Below are positions 25,933 through 35,194 of a stretch of DNA of 64,000 nt, in pieces. The position numbers were made by a program, and so were the translations under genes. The notes beneath the pieces are model-generated. The model saw nothing but the letters and a program-made list of their open reading frames with translations. It searched no databases and was not told where the DNA came from. Source of the DNA: Salegentibacter tibetensis (GTDB lineage: Bacteria > Bacteroidota > Bacteroidia > Flavobacteriales > Flavobacteriaceae); the NCBI RefSeq assembly GCF_020164485.1, contig NZ_JAIQZA010000004.1:62001-126000 (forward strand). Reading direction: 5' to 3'. Numbering within the stretch: position 1 is the stretch's first letter; each line of letters opens with the position of its first letter.

Positions 25933-28900
25933 ATGGAACCAATTAATAAACTGGTTGTTTATGGCACAAAGTTGCCTACGGAAGAGACCGATCTGGATAT
26001 TTATGAACTGGAAATAGGAAACAGGGACGTTACCAGTACTCATGAAATCGACTTAAAAGGAAATCACAAGCTCCTGGAACTGGTACTTGGTGATGAAGAG
26101 GAAACTACGTGGTTTTGTGATGCCTCTACTTTGCATGAAGTTTTTCCCGAACTGGACTCTGCTCTAAGGACTTCCGGTACCAGGGAGGATAAGGAGGATG
26201 TTTTCGTAATCCCCGCTACTATAGAAGCCCCGGCAACTGAAAGGGGAATTATTGGTAAGATCGCGGTGAAGCTGCTTAAAGTTTTTACCAGGAAAAAAAT
26301 TGACGAAAGCTTGGAGAACCTGGCCAGGAAACTGGAGGATAAGCATCTGTTGCACAGCATTTCAGAAGATAATAAAATTTGGGATAAAATTTCAAAAGAG
26401 GATTATCTCGCTAAAGGTGCTGCTTTGTTTTCGCTCAATGAGAAATTTCAAATCCAGGAATTTCAGCAAAAGGATGTTAAAAAACCCTTTCTACTTTTTA
26501 TTCACGGAACAAATTCAAATACCCTTGGAGCCTTTTCACAGCTTCAGAATTCATCAGCGTGGGAAACAATAAAACAGGTTTATGGCTCAAATGTGATTGC
26601 TTTTCAGCACAGAACACTTACTGAAAGTCCGCTGGAAAATGCGGTTAAACTGGCAGAAATGCTACCTGATAATGCAGTGGTCCATCTAATAACCCATTCC
26701 CGGGGAGGTCTTATTGGAGATATTTTATGTAAATACAGTTCAAACGGAAAAGCGTCTTCAGGTTTTGCAAATCACCATATAGATCTGTTGGAAAAAGAAG
26801 GGGACCGGAAAAGGGATATTCGGAATATTGAAGCTCTTAATAAAATTTATCTGAAGAAGAAAATAAGGCTTGCCAAATACATTCGGGTGGCCTGCCCCGC
26901 GGCGGGAACCCAGCTTGCATCCAAACGCCTGGATCACATCCTGAACGTTTTCTTCAATCTTACCGGTGGGATTCTAGGTGATATTTTGAAGGAGTTGATT
27001 TCCACTGCTTTAGATAAGAAACATGATGCAGAGGTTTTACCGGGACTTGAAGCTATGAACCCTGGTTCTGTATTTTTAAAAGTACTTAATGATCCTTTGG
27101 AAGAAACTGCTATTGAGGGCGAAAACCTGGCAGTGATCTCGGGCAATGGGAAGGTGAATTTATCCGGGCATGGATTGCTGGTTATTCTTGGTAAGTTATT
27201 TTACTGGAAGCGGAATGACCTTGTGGTGAATACAGATTCCATGTATTTAGGGGTAAGGCGAAAAAATCATATTCAATACTTTTTTGCCCAGGGTACTGAG
27301 GTTAATCACGTAAAGTATTTTCACAATTCTCAAACTACTGAAGCTATAAATCTCGCTTTAAAAGCTGCAGAGGGAGAAATGATCCCCGGATTCAAAGCAA
27401 TTCCTCAATACGAAATCCCCGGGACAGACCGTGCTCTAATTGACCACGGGGAACTGTACCCCGAATCCTTTCCGCCCAGGGGCAACAAACCTGTTGTTAT
27501 TCTGCTTCCCGGAATTATGGGTTCCAACCTGACGCGGGAAGGAAAAGAGATATGGCTTCACTATGGGCGTATTCTTACAGGCGGACTCATGAATTTGAGA
27601 ATTTCCAATGTGAACAGTATTTATGCAGATTCTGTAGTGAGAACTTCTTACTATAAAATGTATAAGTGGTTGAAAAGGAAATACGATGTGGTGGTACATC
27701 CTTTTGACTGGCGCAAACCGATGCAGGAAAGTGCAAATGATCTAAATGATAAGATCAGGATCCTTTTAAAGTTAGGGCAGCCAATTAAGATTATAGGCCA
27801 TTCGATGGGCGGGGTTTTGGTTCGGGATTTTATAGTTTACCACAATGATACCTGGGAGGCACTTAATGCTTCCAGGGATTTCAGGATGATCTTTTTAGGT
27901 TCTCCATTGGGCGGGTCCCACAGGATACTCGGCGTTTTATTCGGGAAAGATGCCATTATAAACAAACTTAGCAAACTGGATCTTTTCAACACTAAAAGAG
28001 GCTTGCTTAAAATGTTCTGTAAATTTCCGGGGATCTTAAGCCTTTTACCTCTTACAACAGGATCTAAGGATGATTTTGCTAAGGTAGAGACCTGGGAAAA
28101 GATGCGGGAATATTTTGGGGATAAAAAATGGCCTCTTCCATCAACTGAAGATCTAGAAGCTTTCCGAATCTACCGTGATAAAGTCCTTGACAGTAAAAAG
28201 AACATAGACTATTCCAATATGGTTTATGTAGCCGGAAAGGATAAGAGGACCCCCTGTGATTATTACCTGGAAGAAACTAATCCAGGGAAACAATTGCATC
28301 TTCTTTATACAGGTGAGGGAGACCAGAGCGTAACCTGGGAACTGGGTATTCCTAAAGAAATGGCTGCAGAATCTGTTTATTATATCAATGTTTCTCATGG
28401 AGTTCTGGCTAGTGAGCCGGATATTTTTAATGGAATCGAAGAAATCCTTTCCACCGGAAAAACCCGGCTTTTTTCAAATTCAAAACCCATTTTAAGGGGA
28501 GAGGAAAAAATATTCAGGGCCGAGCCAGAAATAGATTTTGATCTTTCTCCGGAAGGATTGGAGAAAACCATACTTGGAATAGGAGAAGTAAGAAATCCCG
28601 CAAGCACCAGGATCCCGGTTTCGGTTACTGTGAGCAACGGCGATCTTCGCTACGCTTCTTTCCCGGTACTTGCCGGGCATTTTGCACAGGACGGAATCCT
28701 TTATGCCGAAAAAACTATAGACACTTATCTCCACGGCAGCCTCACTTCAAGACATAGACTGGGGATTTACCCGGGGGAAATTGGCACCAACGCTTTTTTT
28801 GATAAAATGGATAAGAACGATTTTCATGGGGCTATTATCGTTGGACTTGGGGAGGCTGATCATTTAACTTCATTTCAACTCACCCGTACGGTAGAACAGG

Positions 28901-31371
28901 GGGTGCTAAAATACCTGTTAACCATTCGGGGCAAATCGGCTTCAAATAAAGGCATAGGAATTTCAGCCTTAATCATTGGTTGCGGCTTTGGGGGCTTATC
29001 TATCGAGAATTCCATAAAAGCCATTATTGATGGGGTTAACCGCGCCAACGAAAAACTTACTGTATTATTCAAAGAAGATTTTAAAACTATCCAGCATATT
29101 GAGTTTATAGAGCTTTATGCAAACCGGGCTTTAAATGCGATGTATGCACTTAACAAAATAGCCGTTAGTGAAAGCACAGGCTACAATATTATTCCTGGCC
29201 AAAAGAAAATAAAAAAGTTACTGGGAGTAAGAAAAATGATCCCGCTGGACAGTTCTGAAGGTTGGTGGAACAGGATCACGATTAAATTCAAACCAGAAAA
29301 CCCTTTTACAAAAGAACCTGCCAGTATGGTCTTTGGTGCTTCTACTGCCGATTCCCGGGAAGAGGAAAACCAGTTGTACAGCAGCACCCCAATGATAGAT
29401 CTTTTTATTTCCCAGATTTCCACACAAAATCAATGGTCTGCCTGTACTGCAAAAACTCTTTTTGAATTATTAATACCCAACGCCCTAAAGGAAATGCTGA
29501 AAAGGAAAGGTAATTTTTCCCTTATCCTGGACAATAAAACAGCATCTTATCCCTGGGAACTGCTTCAAGATGATACCATAAATGCCAAACCCATCTGTAT
29601 AAATGCGGGAATGATAAGGCAACTTTCTACCAGAGATTACAGGGCAAATATCAGAAGAGTGGCAGAAAAAGGAGCCCTGGTCATTGCAGACCCTGTTTTG
29701 AACGACTATATCGGCCAGTTACCGGGTGCAAGAAAAGAGGGGCAGGTAGTGAAGGACACCCTTCAAAGTGCAGGTTACCCTGTGAAAGATCTTATACATA
29801 CCCAGGCTTCCGGTATAATTACTGAACTTTTTTGCCGGGATTATACGATTATACACCTGGCAGGGCATGGAATCTTTGACCCTGAATCCCCCCGTAAATC
29901 GGGAATGGTGATAGGGAAAGAAGTGTTTTTAAGTGTCTTTGAAATTCAGCAGATGCCGGTAGTGCCCGAGCTGGTTTTTGTGAATTGCTGCCATCTTGGC
30001 TACAGCAGTTCCGTAGATGAGAAATTCTACCAGGACCGTTTCAGACTTGCTGCAAATTTAGGGACAGAACTTATTAGAATAGGAGTCAAGGCAGTAATTG
30101 CTGCTGGATGGGCGGTAGATGATATAGCGGCACATGACTTCGCAAGGGTCTTTTATTCCGCTATGTTCACAGGAGATCATTTTGGGGAAGCGGTAAAGAA
30201 GGCACGGAGCTATATTTATGATCATCACCCCGGTAACAATACCTGGGGCGCATATCAATGCTACGGGGAACCTTTTTTTAGGTTAAAAAGTGATTCTGAA
30301 AGAAGCGTCAGTCGGTCTCCAGGTTATATTGTTCCTGAAGAAGCAGAAATCGATCTTGAAAATCTTCTCAATCAATTACAAATGGGAATTAAAATAAATG
30401 AAAATCCCCTTGAAGAGCTTGCTCTCATAATTAATGCTGTAGACCGGGATGTATTTAAAACGGCTGATATTCTTGAAAAGCAGGCCCTGATATACCAGGA
30501 ATTGGGGCAATATCCTGAGGCAATAGAGATCTTTGAAAACCTGTTATGTGAGGAAAAAGCCGATTTCTCCTTTTCCTGTATGGAAAAATACTGCAACATT
30601 AGGGTAAAACTCTATGTAAAGGAAATAATTGGCAACCCTAACAGCAGCCCTAAAGATAAAAAAGAAGCATATAATAAGATAAAAAGTGTGATAAAGGATC
30701 TTAATGTTTTGCTATCTACCGGTGCTACTGCAGAAAGACTGAGCATTCTTGGCAGTTCCTATAAAAGGTTATCCATGCTCGCACCAGATAAGGCAAAGCG
30801 GGTGAACGCCTATAAAATGGCCATAGCCTGTTATGAGGAAGCATATACACATCCAAAAAATTCCAATAGAATTTATTCTTTATCCAATGCCATTGAACTT
30901 GGCGTCCTTCTAGCCTTATCAGATAAAATTAAGGCCGGGGAGGGGTTTGAAGTTGAAGGGAAAAAATATAAGATCAGGTCGGCATCCGGGGCACGTAAAG
31001 AGCTGGAAAAGCGGAGACAGGAATTGAAACCGGAGCATGATGATGAACTGGATTACTGGGATATAGTAGCCAGCCTGAATATTGATTTCTGCCTTTTACT
31101 CATCACAGAGCAAAAAAATATTGAAGGTAAGTGGAAGGAAATTGTAGATAGTTATAACCACATATGGGAAAAAGCAGGTTCTCCGGGTAAAAAAACTGCC
31201 GAGCTGGAGCATTTGCAGTTTGTCACTAACGCCCTGCGTATGGCCGCCGGAACAGGGGAAACTATCACGGGGCACTCAAAGGGAATTTTCGACATTACCC
31301 ACGCAGATCTCGTGGAGCATATAAATGAACTCAAGATAGCATTGAATGCTGTTCGAAAGAAAGGAAAGTAG
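25933..31371 (+). CDS. Dual alpha/beta-hydrolase, CHAT-protease and helical-repeat fusion protein
   Basis: This 1812-residue protein has no signal peptide. The N-terminal about 180 residues are unassigned. A first alpha/beta-hydrolase has FLLFIHGTNSN near 186-196 and the nucleophile elbow THSRGG (Ser256). A second, LCAT/lipase-like hydrolase has VILLPGIMGSN near 520-530 and GHSMGG (Ser624). A middle region (about 880-1060: YASFPVLAGHF, HRLGIYPGEIGT, GAIIVGLGE) recalls the N-terminal domain of leucyl aminopeptidase-like folds. A CHAT domain follows, with PWELLQ near 1210, HLAGHG (probable catalytic His1312) and VFVNCCHLG (catalytic Cys1353 by alignment to caspases). A TPR-like helical tail (about 1450-1812) ends it. 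Both lipase-type serines and the Cys/His dyad are intact, so lipid hydrolysis and proteolysis are both possible. It ends the operon. Confidence 0.85.
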   Translation: MEPINKLVVYGTKLPTEETDLDIYELEIGNRDVTSTHEIDLKGNHKLLELVLGDEEETTWFCDASTLHEVFPELDSALRTSGTREDKEDVFVIPATIEAPATERGIIGKIAVKLLKVFTRKKIDESLENLARKLEDKHLLHSISEDNKIWDKISKEDYLAKGAALFSLNEKFQIQEFQQKDVKKPFLLFIHGTNSNTLGAFSQLQNSSAWETIKQVYGSNVIAFQHRTLTESPLENAVKLAEMLPDNAVVHLITHSRGGLIGDILCKYSSNGKASSGFANHHIDLLEKEGDRKRDIRNIEALNKIYLKKKIRLAKYIRVACPAAGTQLASKRLDHILNVFFNLTGGILGDILKELISTALDKKHDAEVLPGLEAMNPGSVFLKVLNDPLEETAIEGENLAVISGNGKVNLSGHGLLVILGKLFYWKRNDLVVNTDSMYLGVRRKNHIQYFFAQGTEVNHVKYFHNSQTTEAINLALKAAEGEMIPGFKAIPQYEIPGTDRALIDHGELYPESFPPRGNKPVVILLPGIMGSNLTREGKEIWLHYGRILTGGLMNLRISNVNSIYADSVVRTSYYKMYKWLKRKYDVVVHPFDWRKPMQESANDLNDKIRILLKLGQPIKIIGHSMGGVLVRDFIVYHNDTWEALNASRDFRMIFLGSPLGGSHRILGVLFGKDAIINKLSKLDLFNTKRGLLKMFCKFPGILSLLPLTTGSKDDFAKVETWEKMREYFGDKKWPLPSTEDLEAFRIYRDKVLDSKKNIDYSNMVYVAGKDKRTPCDYYLEETNPGKQLHLLYTGEGDQSVTWELGIPKEMAAESVYYINVSHGVLASEPDIFNGIEEILSTGKTRLFSNSKPILRGEEKIFRAEPEIDFDLSPEGLEKTILGIGEVRNPASTRIPVSVTVSNGDLRYASFPVLAGHFAQDGILYAEKTIDTYLHGSLTSRHRLGIYPGEIGTNAFFDKMDKNDFHGAIIVGLGEADHLTSFQLTRTVEQGVLKYLLTIRGKSASNKGIGISALIIGCGFGGLSIENSIKAIIDGVNRANEKLTVLFKEDFKTIQHIEFIELYANRALNAMYALNKIAVSESTGYNIIPGQKKIKKLLGVRKMIPLDSSEGWWNRITIKFKPENPFTKEPASMVFGASTADSREEENQLYSSTPMIDLFISQISTQNQWSACTAKTLFELLIPNALKEMLKRKGNFSLILDNKTASYPWELLQDDTINAKPICINAGMIRQLSTRDYRANIRRVAEKGALVIADPVLNDYIGQLPGARKEGQVVKDTLQSAGYPVKDLIHTQASGIITELFCRDYTIIHLAGHGIFDPESPRKSGMVIGKEVFLSVFEIQQMPVVPELVFVNCCHLGYSSSVDEKFYQDRFRLAANLGTELIRIGVKAVIAAGWAVDDIAAHDFARVFYSAMFTGDHFGEAVKKARSYIYDHHPGNNTWGAYQCYGEPFFRLKSDSERSVSRSPGYIVPEEAEIDLENLLNQLQMGIKINENPLEELALIINAVDRDVFKTADILEKQALIYQELGQYPEAIEIFENLLCEEKADFSFSCMEKYCNIRVKLYVKEIIGNPNSSPKDKKEAYNKIKSVIKDLNVLLSTGATAERLSILGSSYKRLSMLAPDKAKRVNAYKMAIACYEEAYTHPKNSNRIYSLSNAIELGVLLALSDKIKAGEGFEVEGKKYKIRSASGARKELEKRRQELKPEHDDELDYWDIVASLNIDFCLLLITEQKNIEGKWKEIVDSYNHIWEKAGSPGKKTAELEHLQFVTNALRMAAGTGETITGHSKGIFDITHADLVEHINELKIALNAVRKKGK

Positions 31372-31853
31372 AAAGGCTATAATAAGGATCATATTTCAAA
31401 TCCATTTGACATTAATTTCTGAATATTATTTTTTCAGGGATGATTGCAGTTATCCATGCCTAGGGGAATTAAGGGCATATATAATTTAATCGTTTTATTT
31501 AAAGGATCTTTTGGTAAACAAAGCCATTAAAATTTTCATTCAATTTCGGTGCTATTTGATAGGCAAAAAGTGGAGTCGGAGGAACAACCGAAATTTCATA
31601 TTTTCAGTGTTTACAGCACCTCTCAATAGGCCTCAAATTTTTGATCACCGAATTAGTCTCGCTTTAACATTTTTAACATATCTAGCTTAGCGAAAATTTA
31701 AACTCCTTTCATTTTCGACAATAGCAAGCTATAGAGTTCACTTCTTCTCTACGAAGTTCACTCCGTAAATTTCTGTAAGATAAATACTTAAAGAAATCTA
31801 AATTTTCCACATTAAAAAACATTAAAATTCTTAAAAATTTTAACAAATAAAGC

Positions 31854-31885
31854 TTGTTTCCGACTTTTTGAGTGCCTTACATTTG
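31854..31885 (+). promoter_or_regulatory. Predicted promoter upstream of the capsule locus
   Basis: TTG (31854-31856), 21 bases and TACATTTG (31878-31885) match the Bacteroidota consensus well and have the same spacing as the LacI-gene promoter. The start would be near 31892, over 600 bases before manC. Confidence 0.55.
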
Positions 31886-31910
31886 CAGCTTTAACGGAAA
31901 GCGCATATTG

Positions 31911-31934
31911 ATTACGGTTTTCCGTAATTTTTTC
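31911..31934 (+). terminator. Promoter-proximal intrinsic terminator (possible attenuator)
   Basis: A perfect 7-bp stem (ATTACGG 31911-31917 with CCGTAAT 31922-31928) closes a TTTT loop and is followed by six T and TCTG. It lies about 20 bases after the predicted transcription start and long before the first gene. That is the layout of an attenuator or of a very short terminated RNA. Confidence 0.6.
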
Positions 31935-32080
31935 TGTTTTGAGGCCGTATATTCGCGGCAGCTTAAAGAAAAAGTTAACATAAAATTGGCAAGAAGCGAG
32001 AGTTAATTATGTGACTCACTGTGGCGAAGCCATGTTAAAGTACGAGGTTTGAGGTGCGAGGTACGAAATTGAAAGTGCAC

Positions 32081-32117
32081 GTCATTGCGAACCCGTTTTC
32101 GGGTGAAGCAATCTTTT
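32081..32117. repeat. REP-like palindromic repeat
   Basis: GTCATTGCGA, then an inner hairpin ACCCGttttCGGGT, then GAAGCAATCTTTTG. The same outer sequence recurs many times at 48.7-50.0 kb and 53.8-55.1 kb in both orientations. Confidence 0.7.
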
Positions 32118-32499
32118 GTTCATAAATTAACTCTAATTTTTTACATAAAAATCCATCCCGATAGCTATCGGGACTATCGTCTAAAGTCTAACGACTAAAG
32201 ACTAAAATCTAAATAAACCCAATCTACCGTCTACAGACTAACAACTAACGACTAATCATTCTTTTGCGACTCCCTACAATTGCAGAAGACCTAAACATGT
32301 TTATGGTGTAATTCATAACCGCAATCCGGCGGGAAAAATCTAAAACTTTAAGTGCCAGATAGAAGCATTTGTAAAAATGTTTATAGCTACGCTCTTGTCT
32401 GAAAATCACGGATTACACGAATTTAAACGAATTACACGGATTATAGCGGACTCGCCCATAAAAAGCCAGGTAGGTTACACGGGGTGACTAACTAATAAG

Positions 32500-33501
32500 A
32501 TGAGTAGTATAAAACACGTATTATTAACCGGAGGAGTAGGGAGCAGGCTTTGGCCACTTTCCAGAAAATCCAGGCCCAAACAATATTTAGAGATCTTTTC
32601 TGAAAATTCTTTGTTCGAACTGGCTGTACAACGCAACCTCCAGTTTTGCGAGGAGCTTTATGTAGTAGGAAATAAAGGCAACAGGCATCTTTCTGAAGCA
32701 AGTTTAAAAAAAGCTGGTATAACTGAATACATAGATATTGTTGAAGCTACTCCAAGAAATACGGCCCCGGCAATTGCCTTTGCTGCTTTTGCAGCCCAGC
32801 CGGAAGATATTCTTTTGGTCACCCCTGCCGATCATATTATTATATCAGGTCCTGCCTATACAGAGGCTATAGAAGAAGCAATTAATCTGGCGAAAGAAAA
32901 TAACCTGGTGACTTTTGGTATAAAACCTAATCGCCCTGAAACCGGCTACGGTTATATTGAACATAAAGATGGAAATGTGCTCTCTTTTCGCGAAAAGCCA
33001 AACGAAGAAACAGCAAAGGAGTTTTTGAAAAAAGGGAACTTTTTGTGGAATAGCGGGATGTTTTGTTTTAAAGCTGGTGTTTTCCTGGAAGAACTGGAAA
33101 AGTATAGCCCTAAAGTGTATAAAAGATCCCTGCTTGCCTGGAAGAAAGCTAAGGATTACAAGCTGGAAGAAGAAAGTTCTTTTGAGATCCCTGCCATTAG
33201 CGTAGACTATGCCGTTTTGGAAAAAAGTGATAAAATAAAGGTAGTCCCTTCGCATTTCGAATGGAGCGATATGGGAAGTTTTGAAGCTGTTTACGATTAT
33301 TTAAAAGCTCAGGGGCATCCGGTAGACGATAACGACAATATGCAGATCGGTTCAGAAAAACCGGTTTTCTTTACAGGATTAAAAAACAGTATTTTGGTAA
33401 ATACAGACGATGCAATTTTAGTTTTGCAAAAAGAAGCCTCGCAACAAGTCAAAGATATTTATCAGGAATTAGAAAAGAACCAACCCGAATTAGTAGGTTA
33501 A
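32500..33501 (+). CDS. manC: Mannose-1-phosphate guanylyltransferase
   Basis: This 333-residue protein has the nucleotidyltransferase signature LTGGVGSRLWPLSRKSRPKQY at about 9-29. VTPADHIIISG (metal/substrate), GYGYIEH and FREKP follow, with NSGMFCFKA and EWSDMGSFE further on, all typical of ManC/CpsB. It makes GDP-mannose from mannose-1-phosphate and GTP, the precursor used by Gmd and Fcl downstream. It lacks the C-terminal cupin isomerase domain of bifunctional enzymes, so another gene must supply phosphomannose isomerase. It is the first gene of the capsule locus. Confidence 0.93.
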   Translation: MSSIKHVLLTGGVGSRLWPLSRKSRPKQYLEIFSENSLFELAVQRNLQFCEELYVVGNKGNRHLSEASLKKAGITEYIDIVEATPRNTAPAIAFAAFAAQPEDILLVTPADHIIISGPAYTEAIEEAINLAKENNLVTFGIKPNRPETGYGYIEHKDGNVLSFREKPNEETAKEFLKKGNFLWNSGMFCFKAGVFLEELEKYSPKVYKRSLLAWKKAKDYKLEEESSFEIPAISVDYAVLEKSDKIKVVPSHFEWSDMGSFEAVYDYLKAQGHPVDDNDNMQIGSEKPVFFTGLKNSILVNTDDAILVLQKEASQQVKDIYQELEKNQPELVG

Positions 33502-33594
33502 AAAAATCCGTGGAATCTGCTCTTATTAGTGGGGGGCGTGTTTTTAAAAAATCCGCGGAATTTATTTTTACAATCCGCGAAATCTAAGAATAGA

Positions 33595-34710
33595 ATGAAA
33601 AAAATAGCATTGATTACCGGGGTTACCGGTCAGGATGGAGCTTATTTAAGTGAATTTTTATTAAAAAAAGATTATATAGTACACGGTGTTAAAAGAAGGG
33701 CTTCCCAATTTAATACAGATAGGGTTGACCATCTTTATCAGGATCCTCACGAAACGGATAGGAATTTTATCCTTCACTATGGTGATATGACCGATAGTAC
33801 TAATCTAATAAGACTAATTCAGGAAATTCAACCAGATGAAATTTACAACCTGGCGGCGATGAGCCATGTGCAGGTTTCTTTCGAAATACCTGAATATACC
33901 GGAAATGCCGATGGATTGGGAACTTTAAGGATCTTAGATGCCGTACGTTTGCTGGGACTTGAAAAGAAAACCAGAATTTACCAGGCATCGACATCGGAGC
34001 TTTACGGAAAAGTACAGGAAGTACCGCAAACAGAGAATACGCCCTTTTATCCTCGAAGTCCTTATGCTGTTGCTAAAATGTATGCCTATTGGATCACGGT
34101 TAACTATAGGGAAGCTTATGGAATGTACGCCTGTAATGGTATTTTATTTAATCACGAATCTCCGCTTAGAGGGGAAACTTTTGTAACCCGAAAGATCACC
34201 CGTGCAGCCTCAAGGATCGCCCTTGGTTTACAGGATAAGTTTTATTTAGGAAATTTAGATGCTCAAAGAGACTGGGGACACGCTAAGGATTATGTTAGAA
34301 TGATGTGGATGATCTTGCAAGCTGATGAGGCTGAGGATTGGGTGATCGCCACCGGAAAAACCACCCCGGTAAGGGATTTTGTAAGAATGGCTTTTGCTGA
34401 AGTAGGCATCGAACTGGAATTCCAGGGAAGTGGAGTAGACGAAAAAGCTTACGTTAAATCCTGTAGCAATCCTGATTTTCAGCTGGAAGAAGGCAAAGAG
34501 ATTTTAAATGTAGACCCTAAATATTTTAGACCGACTGAAGTAGACCTTCTGATTGGAGATGCCAGTAAAGCCAAAAACAAACTTGGCTGGACCCCGGAAT
34601 ACGATTTGCAGGACCTGGTAAAGGAAATGATGCAAAGCGATGTAGAACTAATGCAAAAAGATCAGCATTTACAGGATGGGGGCTATAATGTCTTAAACTA
34701 CTTTGAATAA
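33595..34710 (+). CDS. gmd: GDP-mannose 4,6-dehydratase
   Basis: The start at 33595 gives 371 residues beginning [20 protein letters not shown], the normal Gmd N-terminus. An upstream in-frame ATG at 33529 lies in repeat DNA (AATCCGTG/AATCCGCG motifs) and is rejected. Further Gmd marks are [18 protein letters not shown], the YAVAK dyad near 157, [18 protein letters not shown] and [11 protein letters not shown]. An SDR-fold enzyme, it turns GDP-mannose into GDP-4-keto-6-deoxymannose in the cytoplasm. The product is used by Fcl, encoded after the intervening GxxExxY gene. Confidence 0.95.
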   Translation: MKKIALITGVTGQDGAYLSEFLLKKDYIVHGVKRRASQFNTDRVDHLYQDPHETDRNFILHYGDMTDSTNLIRLIQEIQPDEIYNLAAMSHVQVSFEIPEYTGNADGLGTLRILDAVRLLGLEKKTRIYQASTSELYGKVQEVPQTENTPFYPRSPYAVAKMYAYWITVNYREAYGMYACNGILFNHESPLRGETFVTRKITRAASRIALGLQDKFYLGNLDAQRDWGHAKDYVRMMWMILQADEAEDWVIATGKTTPVRDFVRMAFAEVGIELEFQGSGVDEKAYVKSCSNPDFQLEEGKEILNVDPKYFRPTEVDLLIGDASKAKNKLGWTPEYDLQDLVKEMMQSDVELMQKDQHLQDGGYNVLNYFE

Positions 34711-34741
34711 AAAAGCTTAAACACAGAGAGCGCGGAGGACA

Positions 34742-34761
34742 GCACAGAGTTTCACAGAGTT
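34742..34761. repeat. Left inverted repeat of the GxxExxY cassette
   Basis: The 20-mer at 34742-34761 (GCACAGAG…CAGAGTT) matches the reverse complement of 35136-35155 at 18 of 20 positions. Additional CACAGAG half-units extend outward on both sides. The left copy ends 4 bases before the start codon. Confidence 0.7.
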
Positions 34762-34765
34762 GTAA

Positions 34766-35137
34766 ATGGAACAGAATAAAATAACAGAAAAAATTCTTCA
34801 ATGTGCTTTTAAAGTACATACTGAACTGGGGCCTGGTTTGCTAGAAAGCGCTTACGAAGAATGTCTGTTTTACGAATTAAAACGCTCTGGTTTACAAGTT
34901 GAAAAACAAAAAGCACTACCTCTGGTGTACTACGAAGTAAAACTTGATGCAGGATACAGGATAGATCTCCTGGTTGAAAATTCAATTGTTGTAGAAATAA
35001 AATCGGTAGAAGCCTTAAATGATGTTCACACCGCACAAGTACTCACATATTTAAAACTATCAAAATGCAAAGTAGGTTTGCTACTTAATTTTAACGTAGC
35101 ATCCCTAAAAAACGGAATAAAAAGATTAATCAAATAA
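34766..35137 (+). CDS. GxxExxY family protein
   Basis: This 123-residue protein carries the family motif GLLESAYE near residues 25-32, then the PD-(D/E)XK-like strand pattern YRIDLLVENSIVVEIKSVE (about 72-90). It ends with NFNVASLKNGIKRL. The fold suggests a nuclease, but activity has not been shown for the family to my knowledge. It sits between gmd and fcl, which are normally adjacent, and imperfect 20-bp inverted repeats of CACAGAGTT type bracket it exactly. It therefore looks inserted as a small mobile cassette rather than a member of the sugar pathway. Confidence 0.88.
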   Translation: MEQNKITEKILQCAFKVHTELGPGLLESAYEECLFYELKRSGLQVEKQKALPLVYYEVKLDAGYRIDLLVENSIVVEIKSVEALNDVHTAQVLTYLKLSKCKVGLLLNFNVASLKNGIKRLIK

Positions 35138-35155
35138 CTCCGTGAAACTCTGCGC
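35136..35155. repeat. Right inverted repeat of the GxxExxY cassette
   Basis: AACTCCGTGAAACTCTGCGC begins inside the stop codon of the GxxExxY gene and is the inverted partner (18/20) of 34742-34761. Further AACTCTG units follow to about 35178, just before fcl. Confidence 0.7.
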
Positions 35156-35194
35156 CAAACTCTGAGTAACTCTGTGGTTAAAGAAAATTATACA

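Larger units (their letters stand above)
31372..32499. other. Leader and repeat region upstream of the capsule locus
   Basis: This 1.1-kb gap has no gene. It holds a predicted promoter (31854-31885), an intrinsic terminator 25 bases later (31911-31934), and a second promoter-like TATATTCGCG near 31948. A REP-like repeat (32081-32117) and a 16-bp palindrome CCCGATAGCTATCGGG (32157-32172) follow. A run of GACTAA-type short repeats lies near 32180-32260, and a CACGGATTACACGAATT repeat (about 32407-32442) lies close before manC. Confidence 0.5.

Noticed and set aside
26064-26360. Minus-strand frames inside the CHAT-hydrolase gene
   Set aside because: They are antisense shadows of a long gene with clear domain motifs on the plus strand.
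33529-33594. N-terminal extension of gmd
   Set aside because: The extra codons translate AATCCGCG repeat DNA; the Gmd family starts at [15 protein letters not shown].
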